Source: an uncultured Oscillospiraceae bacterium (GTDB lineage Bacteria; Bacillota_A; Clostridia; Oscillospirales; Oscillospiraceae). From it: a stretch of DNA of 17,858 nt. The stretch lies in the NCBI GenBank assembly GCA_900754605.1, contig CAAEDK010000203.1, forward strand, positions 1 to 17,858. The letters are read 5' to 3'. Position 1 is the stretch's first letter. Every line of letters begins with the position of its first letter. The notes beneath the pieces are model-generated. The model searched no databases. It was given only the letters and a program-made list of their open reading frames with translations, and was not told the DNA's origin. A program made the translations under genes and the position numbers. Of this stretch, positions 1 through 7,501 are shown piece after piece.

Positions 1-514
1 GGATGATGAAGTCTTGCTTCCGGGGTTTGGGGGCAGGAATCGTCCCTTCCGGATAGCCCAAGATACAGTTTCCTACGCCCCGGAGGGAGGTGGGAAGCCC
101 CCAGCGGGTCAGCAGATCTTTTCCCTCAGGTCGGTCAAAAAGCTCCAGCGCCCGGTTGACCCAGCAGGAGCCTACCCCAAGAGACCAAGCAGCATTCATC
201 AAATTGCCCATGACTAGAGCGCCGTCCCGCATCCAGTTGTAATTTTCTCCGTCGGCCAGGACGACTACTACGGTGGGGGCACCATAAAAGGGGTCAGTAC
301 CAGGCTGGCCTTGGATTTCTGCATTCAGGCGGGAAAGCAGGTTGATAGCGGCTGGATCCTGGATCACGACCATGACGGCAGACTGTTTGCCCATACCGGA
401 GGGGGCGTAGGTTCCTGCTTCGAGAATGGCATCCAGAGTTTCAGGTCGGAGTTGTTCCGGGCGGTAGCGGCGGATGCTCCGTCGTGTTTTTAGTGTGGTC
501 AAGGTTTCGTTCAT
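1..514 (-). CDS. Nitroreductase family protein, 3' end cut by window edge
   Basis: FMN-dependent nitroreductase-fold oxidoreductase; the family reduces nitro or quinone-like compounds with NAD(P)H in the cytoplasm, but the substrate here is unknown. Reading the minus strand from the ATG at 514-512 gives 171 residues with no stop before base 1. The start [20 protein letters not shown] carries the family's RRSIR.Y FMN-phosphate motif at about residues 12-17. [10 protein letters not shown] follows at about 34-43, then a helical stretch with [16 protein letters not shown], and NCILGYPEG near the end. Family members are commonly about 170-200 residues, so only a short tail is missing. AAAGGAAG lies 8-15 bases before the ATG. 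The gene diverges from nrdR. Family assignment is sure from motifs; specificity is not. Confidence 0.9.
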   Translation of the reverse strand, partial: MNETLTTLKTRRSIRRYRPEQLRPETLDAILEAGTYAPSGMGKQSAVMVVIQDPAAINLLSRLNAEIQGQPGTDPFYGAPTVVVVLADGENYNWMRDGALVMGNLMNAAWSLGVGSCWVNRALELFDRPEGKDLLTRWGLPTSLRGVGNCILGYPEGTIPAPKPRKQDFII

Positions 515-547
515 GGAATCCGCTTCCTTTCGGGTTTAAATGGAATT

Positions 548-556
548 ATTATAGCA
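548..556 (-). promoter_or_regulatory. Extended -10 promoter for the nitroreductase gene
   Basis: The minus strand reads TGCTATAAT, a perfect TATAAT with the TGn extension, about 35 bases before the start codon. The best -35 (TTGGAT, 568-573) is only 14 bases away, so the extended -10 probably carries recognition. Confidence 0.55.
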
Positions 557-614
557 CAGATTGAGGAATCCAAGAGAAAAAGATGGATTTGGGGTATCGC
601 AAGGAGAAAAAATG

Positions 615-623
615 TGGTACACT
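615..623 (+). promoter_or_regulatory. Candidate extended -10 promoter for nrdR
   Basis: TGGTACACT resembles an extended -10 (TGn + TACACT), 36 bases before the nrdR start. No good -35 at normal spacing is visible. A nearly identical context (ATGTGGTACAATACCG) precedes the gene at 7591, which supports it being a real promoter type in this genome. Confidence 0.35.
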
Positions 624-658
624 ACCGCTATAGATCCTTGGACTGGAGGAAACGTGCG

Positions 659-1117
659 ATGAAATGTCCTTACTGTGCGTATTTGGAGAGCAAAGTGGTG
701 GATTCCCGGCCCGCAGATGAGGGGGCCAGCATTCGCAGGCGGCGGGAGTGCTTGTCCTGTCATAAGCGGTTTACCACTTACGAGATGATGGAGAGTCTGC
801 CTCTGGTGGTGGTGAAGAAAGATGGGAGCCGCCAGAGCTTCGACCGGAATAAAGTGATGAGCGGCCTGATCCGTGCCTGCGAAAAGCGTCCCGTCTCGGT
901 GAACACTTTGGAGGAGTTGGTGACAGAGATCGAGCAGGTCCTTCAAAATGAGATGGAGCGGGAGGTCAGCTCCGCTAAGGTCGGCGAGTTGGTGATGGAA
1001 CGTCTGAAGCGAGTGGATGAGGTAGCCTATGTACGATTTGCCTCAGTTTACCGCCAGTTCAAGGACATCAACACCTTTATGCAGGAATTGAACAAATTGC
1101 TGGAGGACCGCAAATAG
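659..1117 (+). CDS. nrdR: Transcriptional repressor NrdR
   Basis: NrdR represses ribonucleotide reductase genes by sensing ATP/dATP. The 152-residue product has the usual family length. A zinc ribbon is formed by C3-C6 (MKCPYC) and C31-C34 ([11 protein letters not shown]), with the Arg-rich RRRRECLSC segment typical of the family. An ATP-cone domain follows from about residue 49 to 139, including [15 protein letters not shown] and [14 protein letters not shown]. The ATG at 659 is chosen because it gives the canonical MKCPYC start and has GGAGG about 10 bases upstream; an in-frame GTG at 614 would add 15 unrelated residues. No ribonucleotide reductase gene is in the window, so it acts in trans. 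The gene converges on pheT and ends at the shared terminator at 1165-1209. A small inverted repeat (TTGCATAG/CTATGCAA, 1118-1145) directly follows the stop. Confidence 0.97.
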   Translation: MKCPYCAYLESKVVDSRPADEGASIRRRRECLSCHKRFTTYEMMESLPLVVVKKDGSRQSFDRNKVMSGLIRACEKRPVSVNTLEELVTEIEQVLQNEMEREVSSAKVGELVMERLKRVDEVAYVRFASVYRQFKDINTFMQELNKLLEDRK

Positions 1118-1164
1118 TTGCATAGGGGACGCTTATGCTATGCAAATTCAGGCGGAACTAGGTT

Positions 1165-1209
1165 GATAATAAAAGCACCCGGGGTATCACCCCGGGTGCT
1201 TTTATTATC
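1165..1209. terminator. Bidirectional intrinsic terminator between nrdR and pheT
   Basis: Perfect 20-bp inverted repeat (arms 1165-1184 and 1190-1209, loop TATCA). The core is GCACCCGGGG/CCCCGGGTGC and the A/T-rich outer arms give a U run in either direction. It lies between the convergent stops at 1117 and 1220, so it can end both transcripts. Confidence 0.93.
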
Positions 1210-1219
1210 AGAGAAATAG

Positions 1220-3925
1220 TCAGCGCAGCACTGCACCGCACTTAGTTTCCAGGGTCTCTAGAATGGCCTTCACATCGTTGTCGGCCTCTTCGGCGGTGAG
1301 GGAGCGGTCGTCAGCCCGAAGAACCAGGTTGAAAGCAACAGACTTTTTGCCCTCGGCTACACCCTTGCCTCGGTAGATGTCAAACAGCTTGACCTCTTTG
1401 AGCAGGCCGTGGGCCCCCTCTTTGATGGCAGACTCCAGTGCGCCAACCGTGATCTCATCACCGCAGACGACAGCGATGTCGCGAGTAACAGCGGGGAACT
1501 TGGGCAGGGGGACATATTGGGGATCGGCCCCCTTGGCGGCGCACAGGGCGTCAAAGGACAGCTCTGCACAGTAGAACTCTGCATCTACGCCGTAGTTCTG
1601 GGCCACCAGAGGATGAATCTGGCCGAATACGCCGACCTCACGGCCATCCACCAGGATCCGGGCACAGCGGCCAGGGTGGTAGGATGGATTGTCCAAGACT
1701 GCTTCATAGTCAGCGTCAGAGATGCGGATGGAGTCCAGAATGGACTGGACTGCGCCCTTCAGAACGAAGAAATCCATTCCATCGCCATAGCCGCCCACTG
1801 AAAGCACCTTGGGCTCATCCGCCATACCGTCTTCCCGCTGGAAATAGGTGCGGCCCAGCTCGTACAGGCGGGCGGACTTGTTGCGGAAGTTGTAGTTCCG
1901 GGTCAAGATTTCCAGCATAGAGGGCAGAACTGTGGTACGCATAATGGAAGTGTCCTCGCCCAGGGGATTCATGATTTTCATGGAGTTCCGGCGGGGATCG
2001 TCCTTGGCCCAACGGATCTTGTCATAGTAGGTGGGGGAAATGAAGGAGTAGGTGATGATCTCATCATAGCCCAGGGAACGGCAGGTCTGACCCAGAGTGC
2101 GCTCCACCTCCTGAACAGGGGAGTAGCCGCCCCGGGTAGTCTGACCCCGCATGAGGGTAGTGGGGATATTGTTATAGCCGTAGAACCGGGCGACCTCCTC
2201 GGCCAGGTCAGCAATGCCCTCCACGTCACCGCGCCAGGAGGGGATGATGACATCGGCGGGGCTGTTAGGGAAGCTTTGATCCTCGGTGATGATGCCCACC
2301 CGCTCCAGATACCGATATTGGTCCGCGGCAGGGATATCAGTGCCCAGCAGGGTGTTGACCCGGTCGGGATCCATCCGAATGGTGCGGGGCTGGGGGACGT
2401 AGTTCAGAATGTCGATGACGCCGTCCACGACCTCGCCTGCGCCCAGCAGTTCCACCAGCTCACAGGCCCGGTCCACAGCGGGCAGGGTGTTCAGGGGGTC
2501 CAGGCCCTTTTCAAACTTGGCGCTGGCCTCAGTACGCATACCAAGGGCCAGGGCGCCCTTGCGGATGCAGGTGCCGTCAAAGTTGGCCGACTCAAAGACA
2601 ACGTCCACGGTGTCGGCCACGATCTCGCTGTTCTCGCCGCCCATGATGCCTGCCAGACCCACGGCACGGGTGTCGTCGGCGATGACCAGATGGTTTGCGG
2701 TGAGCTTCCGGACCTGGCCGTCCAGGGTGGTCAGCTCCTCGCCCTCCTCGGCCAGGCGGACTACGATCTTGCCGCCCTTCACATAACGGTAGTCAAAGGC
2801 GTGCATAGGCTGGCCATACTCCAGCATAACGTAGTTGGTGATGTCCACAATGTTGTTGATGGGGCGCACACCCATGGCACGCAGCCGCTCCCGCATCCAC
2901 TTGGGGGAGGGGGCGATCTTCACGTTGCGGACCATCCGGGCGGTATAGCGGGGGCACAGGTCGGCGGCAGGAGTCTCCACATCCAGCAGCTCAATCAGAT
3001 CGCCCTCAGCGCCGCCCTTGACCTCCGGCTGGTGGAGGCGCAGGGGGACACCATAGGTAGCGGCAGTCTCACGGGCCAGACCAATGACAGAAAGGCAGTC
3101 GGGGCGGTTGGGGGTGATCTCAAACTCCACCACATGGTCGTCCAGGCCCACCACCGGCTTCAGGTCGTCCCCGGGTTTACAGTCCTCATGAAGGATGAAG
3201 ATACCGTCGGGGATGCAGTGGGGGAACTCCGCCTGCTGGGCGTGGAGGTCCTCCAGGGTGCAGATGGAGTCGGCTTTTGTGTTGTAGGCCACCAGGTCGC
3301 CCTCGTGGAGGTTGGGGCACACCGTGTCGGGGCAGGCGGTGGAGCCGCCCAGGTCCAGGCAGGTGTGGAAGGAGCTGTCAGGCTGGATGGAGGCCTCCAG
3401 CACCTTGGCGCACACCACTGGACCGAACACCTTGTCCCCGGCCTTGATGTCTGCGGGGATAGAGGGCTTGTTCTTGTCCAGAGGATGGTAGTCGTTCAGC
3501 AGGGCGGCAGGGGTGATGGCTGCATAGGGAAAGTCCCGGGTATCCAGGCCCAGCTCACTGAGGCCGCACAGCATCCCGTTAGACTCCACACCACGGAGCT
3601 TGCCCTTTTCGATCTTCTTGCCGCCAGGCAGGCTGGACTTGTGCAGGGCCACAGGGACCAGGTCGCCCACATGGACGTTCCAGGCCCCGGTGACGATCTG
3701 GATAGGCTCGGCTTGTCCAACTTCGATCTGGCAGATCCACATGTGGTCGGAGTCGGGGTGACGTTCCATGGACAGGATCTGTCCTACCACTACATTGGAG
3801 ATTTCCCCGCCCAGGTCGTGAGTCAGTTCCACCTTAGAGCCGGACAGGGTCATGGCCTCGGCAAAATCTTTATCATTGGCATCAACGGTAACAAACTCGC
3901 TGAGCCATTTGCGAGATAGATTCAT
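1220..3925 (-). CDS. pheT: Phenylalanyl-tRNA synthetase beta subunit, extended form
   Basis: Beta chain of the alpha2beta2 enzyme that charges tRNA-Phe; the beta subunit binds tRNA and edits mischarged Tyr-tRNA. The product is 901 residues against about 800 in most bacteria. Domains in order: EMAP-type tRNA-binding fold (about 41-130), an extra segment (about 130-238), the conserved EFEITPNRPDCLS at 267-279, B3/B4 editing domain (about 290-470, with INNIVDITNYVMLEYGQPMH), B5 (about 480-555), synthetase-like core, and a C-terminal ferredoxin-fold anticodon-binding domain (about 808-901, PLPKFPAVTRDIAVV). The extra segment looks like a second, degenerate copy of the tRNA-binding module (see findings). 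The ATG at 3925 gives MNLSRKWLSEFV, a normal PheT start, with AGGGAGT upstream. pheT lies 155 bp after pheS, with a palindromic repeat in the gap, and ends at the shared terminator. Confidence 0.97.
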   Translation of the reverse strand: MNLSRKWLSEFVTVDANDKDFAEAMTLSGSKVELTHDLGGEISNVVVGQILSMERHPDSDHMWICQIEVGQAEPIQIVTGAWNVHVGDLVPVALHKSSLPGGKKIEKGKLRGVESNGMLCGLSELGLDTRDFPYAAITPAALLNDYHPLDKNKPSIPADIKAGDKVFGPVVCAKVLEASIQPDSSFHTCLDLGGSTACPDTVCPNLHEGDLVAYNTKADSICTLEDLHAQQAEFPHCIPDGIFILHEDCKPGDDLKPVVGLDDHVVEFEITPNRPDCLSVIGLARETAATYGVPLRLHQPEVKGGAEGDLIELLDVETPAADLCPRYTARMVRNVKIAPSPKWMRERLRAMGVRPINNIVDITNYVMLEYGQPMHAFDYRYVKGGKIVVRLAEEGEELTTLDGQVRKLTANHLVIADDTRAVGLAGIMGGENSEIVADTVDVVFESANFDGTCIRKGALALGMRTEASAKFEKGLDPLNTLPAVDRACELVELLGAGEVVDGVIDILNYVPQPRTIRMDPDRVNTLLGTDIPAADQYRYLERVGIITEDQSFPNSPADVIIPSWRGDVEGIADLAEEVARFYGYNNIPTTLMRGQTTRGGYSPVQEVERTLGQTCRSLGYDEIITYSFISPTYYDKIRWAKDDPRRNSMKIMNPLGEDTSIMRTTVLPSMLEILTRNYNFRNKSARLYELGRTYFQREDGMADEPKVLSVGGYGDGMDFFVLKGAVQSILDSIRISDADYEAVLDNPSYHPGRCARILVDGREVGVFGQIHPLVAQNYGVDAEFYCAELSFDALCAAKGADPQYVPLPKFPAVTRDIAVVCGDEITVGALESAIKEGAHGLLKEVKLFDIYRGKGVAEGKKSVAFNLVLRADDRSLTAEEADNDVKAILETLETKCGAVLR

Positions 3926-3946
3926 AGATAAAACTCCCTTTGTTTG

Positions 3947-4068
3947 AATTAGGAATGAGGAGTTAGAAATTAGGAATTGCAGTGTCCGGATTGACTGGAC
4001 TGTTTGGAATCCGGCCGCTGAAGGCGGTACATCGATCAGTTCACATTCCTAGTTTCTAATTCCAAATT
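3947..4068 (-). repeat. Palindromic intergenic repeat, copy A (pheS-pheT gap)
   Basis: An element of about 120 bp fills most of the pheS-pheT spacer. Its ends are imperfect inverted repeats: AGTTAGAAATTAGGAATT on the left, and on the right a segment whose reverse complement reads AATTAGAAACTAGGAATG. Internal hairpins are visible: GTCC...GGAC near 3984-4000 and CCGC...GCGG near 4015-4026. It aligns along its whole length with the reverse complement of 6441-6553, so at least two copies exist in this window. No transposase is inside; a MITE-like or structured-RNA repeat fits. Strand is arbitrary. Confidence 0.75.
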
Positions 4069-4080
4069 GGTTCTGGACAA

Positions 4081-5106
4081 TCAGAATTGTTCCAGGAACC
4101 GCACATCGTTTTCAAAGATCAGACGCAAATCAGCGATCTTAAAGCGGCGCATGGCGGTGCGCTCCAGGCCGATGCCAAAGGCCCAGCCGGAGTAGACCTC
4201 CGGATCGATTCCGGCCATCTTCAGCACCTTGGGGTGGATCATGCCGGCACCCAGCATCTCGATCCAGCCCTCGCCCTTACAGGTGGGGCAGCCCACGCCG
4301 CCGCACTTGTGGCACTGTACGTCCATCTCGCAGGAGGGCTCAGTAAAGGGGAAGTGGTGGGGGCGGAAGCGGGTCTTAGTACCCTTGCCGTACAGCTGTT
4401 CCACCACCGTATTCAGGGTGCCCTTCAGGTCGGCCATGGTGACATTTTTGTCGATGACCATGCCCTCCACCTGGTGGAACATGGGGGAGTGGGTGGCGTC
4501 CACCTCGTCCTTGCGGTACACCCGGCCAGGGGCGATGATGCGGATAGGCAGCTCCATGGTCTCCATGGCCCGGACCTGCATGGGGCTGGTCTGGCTGCGG
4601 AGCATTACGCGGCTGTCTGCATCAAAATAGAAGGTGTCCGACCAGTCACGGGAGGGGTGGCCCTCCTCGGCGTTGAGCTTGTCGAAGTTGTACTCGGCCA
4701 ACTCCACCTCGGGGCCGTCCAGCACGGTGAAGCCCATGCCAATGAAGATGTCTTTCAGCTCATCCAGGGCCAAGTACATGGGGTGCTTGTGCCCCAGCTT
4801 CACCTCACGGCCGGGGATGGTCACATCCAGAGCCTCATCCTTCAGGCGCTGTTCCAGAGCCTGGGCTTCCAGCTTTCCCGCGGCGGTCTCGATGGCCGCC
4901 TCCAGGGCGGAACGGACCTCATTGGCCAGCTGGCCCATGGCGGGCCGCTCCTCGGCGGACAGCTTGCCCATCATTTTCAGAACGGCGGTGAGCTCGCCCT
5001 TTTTGCCCAGATACTGGACGCGCAGACTGTCCAGTTCAGCGGCGGACTGGGCCTGCTCAAAGGCGGCCAGCGCCTCCGAACGGATCTTTGCTAACTGTTC
5101 TTTCAT
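4081..5106 (-). CDS. pheS: Phenylalanyl-tRNA synthetase alpha subunit
   Basis: Catalytic alpha subunit of phenylalanine-tRNA ligase. The 341-residue length is normal. The N-terminal coiled-coil (about 1-90) contains VQYLGKKGELT. The class II core includes LRSQTSPMQVR (about 169-179), motif 2 GRVYRKDEVDATHSPMFHQ (194-212), and motif 3 GIGLERTAMRRF (311-322). A Cys cluster C265-x2-C268-x4-C273-x2-C276 (CHKCGGVGCPTC) looks like a zinc knuckle inserted before WIEMLGAGMIHP. The E. coli enzyme lacks it; I recall it from some Firmicute PheS proteins. The ATG at 5106 has AAAGGAAG at about 5115-5122. It is the first gene of pheST and sits under T-box control; the partner pheT follows. Confidence 0.98.
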   Translation of the reverse strand: MKEQLAKIRSEALAAFEQAQSAAELDSLRVQYLGKKGELTAVLKMMGKLSAEERPAMGQLANEVRSALEAAIETAAGKLEAQALEQRLKDEALDVTIPGREVKLGHKHPMYLALDELKDIFIGMGFTVLDGPEVELAEYNFDKLNAEEGHPSRDWSDTFYFDADSRVMLRSQTSPMQVRAMETMELPIRIIAPGRVYRKDEVDATHSPMFHQVEGMVIDKNVTMADLKGTLNTVVEQLYGKGTKTRFRPHHFPFTEPSCEMDVQCHKCGGVGCPTCKGEGWIEMLGAGMIHPKVLKMAGIDPEVYSGWAFGIGLERTAMRRFKIADLRLIFENDVRFLEQF

Positions 5107-5154
5107 CTGTGTTCTTCCTTTCAGAGGTAAATTGATCAGATGGGGACGGGCAGC

Positions 5155-5193
5155 AAAAAAGCCTTCCGCCCCAAACCTGTTGGGACGAAAGGC
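5155..5193 (-). terminator. Regulated intrinsic terminator of the T-box
   Basis: On the minus strand GCCTTTCGTCCCAA pairs with TTGGGGCGGAAGGC (G-U pairs tolerated) around loop CAGG, then a run of six U (plus 5155-5160). The 5' arm follows the T-box bulge directly, as expected for the alternative antiterminator fold. Confidence 0.9.
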
Positions 5194-5390
5194 AAACCTT
5201 CCGCGGTACCACCCGTATTCGTGTCAGACACGCACTTGAATTTCCCGATAACGGCGGAACAGCCGTCCCCCTCTCAGGGGCCGCTCCCGGGCGAACCAAA
5301 CGACACGCTTCAAGGCGGCTTTCAGCCGGTGACCGCCCCTCTCTGAGAAACGAAAGCACGTTATTTTCCCGTTCTTCGCATTTAAAACAA
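5155..5390 (-). promoter_or_regulatory. T-box riboswitch controlling pheST
   Basis: On the minus strand the leader contains the hallmark T-box bulge GGGTGGTACCGCGG (plus 5201-5214), preceded by AATAC and followed by a terminator whose 5' arm overlaps the antiterminator. Stem I features lie upstream, including AGAGAGG (plus 5338-5344) and the long paired arms GGCGGTCACCGGCTGAAAGCCGCC region. TTTGGTTC at plus 5293-5300 holds two possible Phe specifier codons; UUC at 5293-5295 is my preferred specifier, but this is inference from sequence alone. By family knowledge, uncharged tRNA-Phe pairs with the specifier and the UGGU bulge, stabilises the antiterminator and allows pheST transcription. Confidence 0.95.
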
Positions 5391-5404
5391 ACTATATTTC
5401 ATAC

Positions 5405-5433
5405 TTATAGCATATTGCAGGAGAAAAAGCAAG
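5405..5433 (-). promoter_or_regulatory. Vegetative promoter for the pheST leader
   Basis: Minus strand: -35 TTGCTT (5428-5433), 17-bp spacer, -10 TATAAG (5405-5410) preceded by TGC as an extended -10. It is just upstream of the T-box fold. Confidence 0.65.
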
Positions 5434-5538
5434 CATGAAATGGAAGTGTTCAGGAAAAACAACGAAAATATGAACGGAGACAAGGGCTGGTTTGGGTTGG
5501 TTTCGCCAGAGAACTTTGGTTGAGCAGAGAAAATAAAA

Positions 5539-5557
5539 TCCTATTAAAATAATAGGA
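5539..5557. promoter_or_regulatory. Perfect palindrome upstream of the suf promoter, possible operator
   Basis: TCCTATT-AAAAT-AATAGGA is a 7-bp perfect inverted repeat ending 8 bases before the -35 of the suf promoter. A/T-rich dyads of this kind can be binding sites for Rrf2-type regulators, which often control Fe-S genes. The regulator is unknown. The rest of 5434-5538 shows nothing I can name. Confidence 0.35.
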
Positions 5558-5565
5558 AATAAAGA

Positions 5566-5594
5566 TGGACAAAATGTTCCGTGTATGGTAGAAT
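5566..5594 (+). promoter_or_regulatory. Strong vegetative promoter for sufCB
   Basis: -35 TGGACA (5566-5571), exactly 17-bp spacer, -10 TAGAAT (5589-5594) preceded by TGG. The start of transcription would be near 5601, giving a leader of about 100 bases before sufC. Confidence 0.75.
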
Positions 5595-5704
5595 AAAGAT
5601 GCCTCAGATATGGGGCGCCCATCCAGCTGTTTGTGGGACAGGTGGACAGGGTATGGGAAAGACGGAACCGGGATAAAACCGGACAGAATACAGGAGGGAA
5701 ACTC

Positions 5705-6433
5705 ATGTTAGAGTTACAGCATATCTGCTATGATGTGGAGCAGGACGGAGCGGATAAAGGTATCCTGCGGGATATCGACCTGACCATTGATGAGCGATTT
5801 GTGGCTATTACCGGCCCCAATGGAGGCGGCAAGTCTACCTTGGCCAAAATCATTGCGGGCATCTATACTCCCACCAGCGGGCGGATCCTGCTGGATGGGG
5901 AGGACATCACCGGCCTAGACATCACCCAGCGGGCCCAACGGGGGATCAGTTTTGCATTTCAGCAGCCGGTTCGTTTCAAGGGGCTGACGGTGAAGGATCT
6001 GATCACCCTGGCCAGCGGGAAAAACATCGGTGTGCCGGAGGCGTGCAACTACCTGTCCGAGGTAGGTCTGTGCGCCAAGGACTACATCGACCGGGAGGTG
6101 GACGGATCTCTGTCTGGAGGCGAGCTTAAGCGCATCGAGATCGCCATGATCATGGCTCGTGGGACTAAGCTGTCCGTCTTTGACGAGCCGGAGGCAGGCA
6201 TCGACCTGTGGTCCTTCTCCAATCTGATCCAGGTGTTTGAGCACCTGCATGAGAAGATCAACGGCTCCATCCTCATCATTTCCCATCAGGAGCGGATCCT
6301 GAATATCGCTGACCGCATTATTGTTCTGGCCGACGGTCAGGTGCGCAGTGACGGTGGACGGGAGGAAATTCTGCCTCAGCTGCTGGGCGAGTCCCCCAGT
6401 GTATGCAGCGCTTTGAGCGACAAGGTGAAATAA
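5705..6433 (+). CDS. sufC: SufC-like Fe-S cluster assembly ATPase
   Basis: ABC-type ATPase of the SUF scaffold; its dimerisation on ATP binding remodels SufB during Fe-S cluster assembly in the cytoplasm. In the 242-residue product, Walker A is GPNGGGKST (37-45), the Q-loop is near FQQP (85-88), the signature is LSGGELKR (136-143), Walker B is LSVFDEPEAGID (156-167), and the switch His is in IISHQ (191-195). No membrane domain is present, and FDEPEAGID is typical of SufC. The ATG at 5705 is preceded by AGGAGGG about 7 bases away; the open frame extends to 5633, but those residues do not look like SufC. It is followed by sufB with a repeat in between. With no sufS, sufU or sufD nearby, this matches the minimal two-gene (SmsCB) type seen in anaerobes. 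Confidence 0.92.
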   Translation: MLELQHICYDVEQDGADKGILRDIDLTIDERFVAITGPNGGGKSTLAKIIAGIYTPTSGRILLDGEDITGLDITQRAQRGISFAFQQPVRFKGLTVKDLITLASGKNIGVPEACNYLSEVGLCAKDYIDREVDGSLSGGELKRIEIAMIMARGTKLSVFDEPEAGIDLWSFSNLIQVFEHLHEKINGSILIISHQERILNIADRIIVLADGQVRSDGGREEILPQLLGESPSVCSALSDKVK

Positions 6434-6440
6434 CAAGATC

Positions 6441-6553
6441 ATCAGGAAGTAGAAATTGGGAGTTGATGTGCCGCCCCTGTGGCGGCGGATCTCGATTGGT
6501 CCGGCGAAGCTGGACATGGCCATTCCTGATTTCTAACCCTCATTCCTAATTTA
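6441..6553 (+). repeat. Palindromic intergenic repeat, copy B (sufC-sufB gap)
   Basis: The reverse complement starts AATTAGGAATGAGGGTTAG, nearly identical to the start of copy A at 3947, and stays alignable to the other end. Hairpins sit at matching places: GTCCaGC/GCcGGAC around 6499-6515 and CCGCC/GGCGG around 6471-6486. The paired bases are partly different from copy A yet still complementary, which suggests a conserved fold. The element ends just before the sufB ribosome binding site. Orientation is opposite to copy A. Confidence 0.75.
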
Positions 6554-6570
6554 CAGAAGGAGACAGAACC

Positions 6571-7488
6571 ATGGACGCCATACAAAAGAATTTGCTGGAA
6601 CAGGTTGCCGAGCTTCATGATGTGCCCGAAGGGGCCTATAACATCCGGGCCAACGGGAAGGCGGCCGCCCGGAACACCACTGCCAATATCGATATTGTCA
6701 GCAAAGAGGACAAGGATGGCATTGACATCATCATCAAGCCTGGAACCAAAAATGAGTCGGTCCACATCCCTGTGGTGCTCAGCGAGAGCGGCTTGAATGA
6801 GACCGTCTACAACGATTTCATCATCGGTGATGACTGCGACGTAACCATCGTGGCCGGGTGTGGCATTCACAACTGCGGGGTGCAGAATTCGGAGCACTCC
6901 GGGATCCACTCCTTCCATGTGGGTAAGCGCGCCCGGGTGCGCTATGTGGAGCGCCACTACGGTGAGGGCGACGGCATGGGGGAGAACATCATGAACCCCA
7001 CCACTGTGGTGGAGATGGATGAGGACAGCTATCTGGAGATGGAGACCACCCAGATCAAGGGCGTGGACTCCACTATCCGTACCACGAAGGCGACTCTGGG
7101 TCCCCGGTCCACCCTCATCATTAAGGAGAAGGTGATGACCCACGGCAAGCAGTTGGCCAAGTCCGACTTTACTGTGGATCTGAACGGAGAGGATTGTCAC
7201 ACCAACGTAATCTCCCGCTCTGTGGCCCGGGATCAGTCCCACCAGGTGTTCCTGGCCCGGATCAACGGTAATGCTCGGTGTTATGGCCATTCTGAGTGCG
7301 ACGCTATCATCATGGATCAGGGCGTAGTGGCCGCCATCCCGGAGGTCACCGCTAACTGCGTGGACGCCAGCCTGGTCCACGAGGCTGCCATCGGTAAGAT
7401 TGCCGGAGAGCAGCTCATCAAGCTGATGACACTGGGCCTTACCGAGAAAGAGGCTGAGGAGCAAATCGTCAACGGATTTTTGAAGTGA
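6571..7488 (+). CDS. sufB: SufB/SufD-family Fe-S scaffold protein, minimal form
   Basis: Scaffold on which Fe-S clusters are built together with SufC. The 305-residue product is much shorter than E. coli SufB (about 495) because the N-terminal part is missing; the beta-helix core and C-terminal helices are kept. The beta-helix runs from about residue 60 to 255. The likely cluster Cys is C243 in GHSECDAII, aligned with the catalytic Cys of SQCDSL in canonical SufB. E271 in LVHEAAIGKI matches the essential Glu of VEHEAS. The C-terminal helices (EQLIKLMTLGLTEKEAEEQI) form the SufC-contact region in homologues. ATG at 6571 has AAGGAG about 9 bases upstream. Retention of both Cys and Glu argues for a SufB-like role rather than SufD. 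Cofactor loading is inferred, not seen. Confidence 0.88.
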   Translation: MDAIQKNLLEQVAELHDVPEGAYNIRANGKAAARNTTANIDIVSKEDKDGIDIIIKPGTKNESVHIPVVLSESGLNETVYNDFIIGDDCDVTIVAGCGIHNCGVQNSEHSGIHSFHVGKRARVRYVERHYGEGDGMGENIMNPTTVVEMDEDSYLEMETTQIKGVDSTIRTTKATLGPRSTLIIKEKVMTHGKQLAKSDFTVDLNGEDCHTNVISRSVARDQSHQVFLARINGNARCYGHSECDAIIMDQGVVAAIPEVTANCVDASLVHEAAIGKIAGEQLIKLMTLGLTEKEAEEQIVNGFLK

Positions 7489-7501
7489 ATTGGACCATTT
7501 C

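Noticed and set aside
614..658. Earlier GTG start for nrdR
   Set aside because: Adds 15 residues ahead of the universal MKCPYC start, overlaps the probable -10, and the ATG at 659 has the better ribosome binding site.
2276..3919. Open frame of 547 codons antisense to pheT
   Set aside because: Composition (runs of Gly, His, Val, Gln) is the typical shadow of a GC-rich gene read backwards; pheT itself is certain and no start site or family match is seen.
3947..4068. Insertion sequence between pheS and pheT
   Set aside because: No transposase frame and only about 120 bp; a non-coding palindromic repeat explains it better.
4087..5094. Open frame of 335 codons antisense to pheS
   Set aside because: Mirror of a conserved gene; no ribosome binding site or recognisable domain.
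5140..5346. Small open frames within the T-box region
   Set aside because: They overlap a clear T-box leader and its terminator on the other strand; no coding signal.
5633..5704. Longer sufC beginning at 5633
   Set aside because: The extra residues are unlike SufC and AGGAGGG marks the ATG at 5705.
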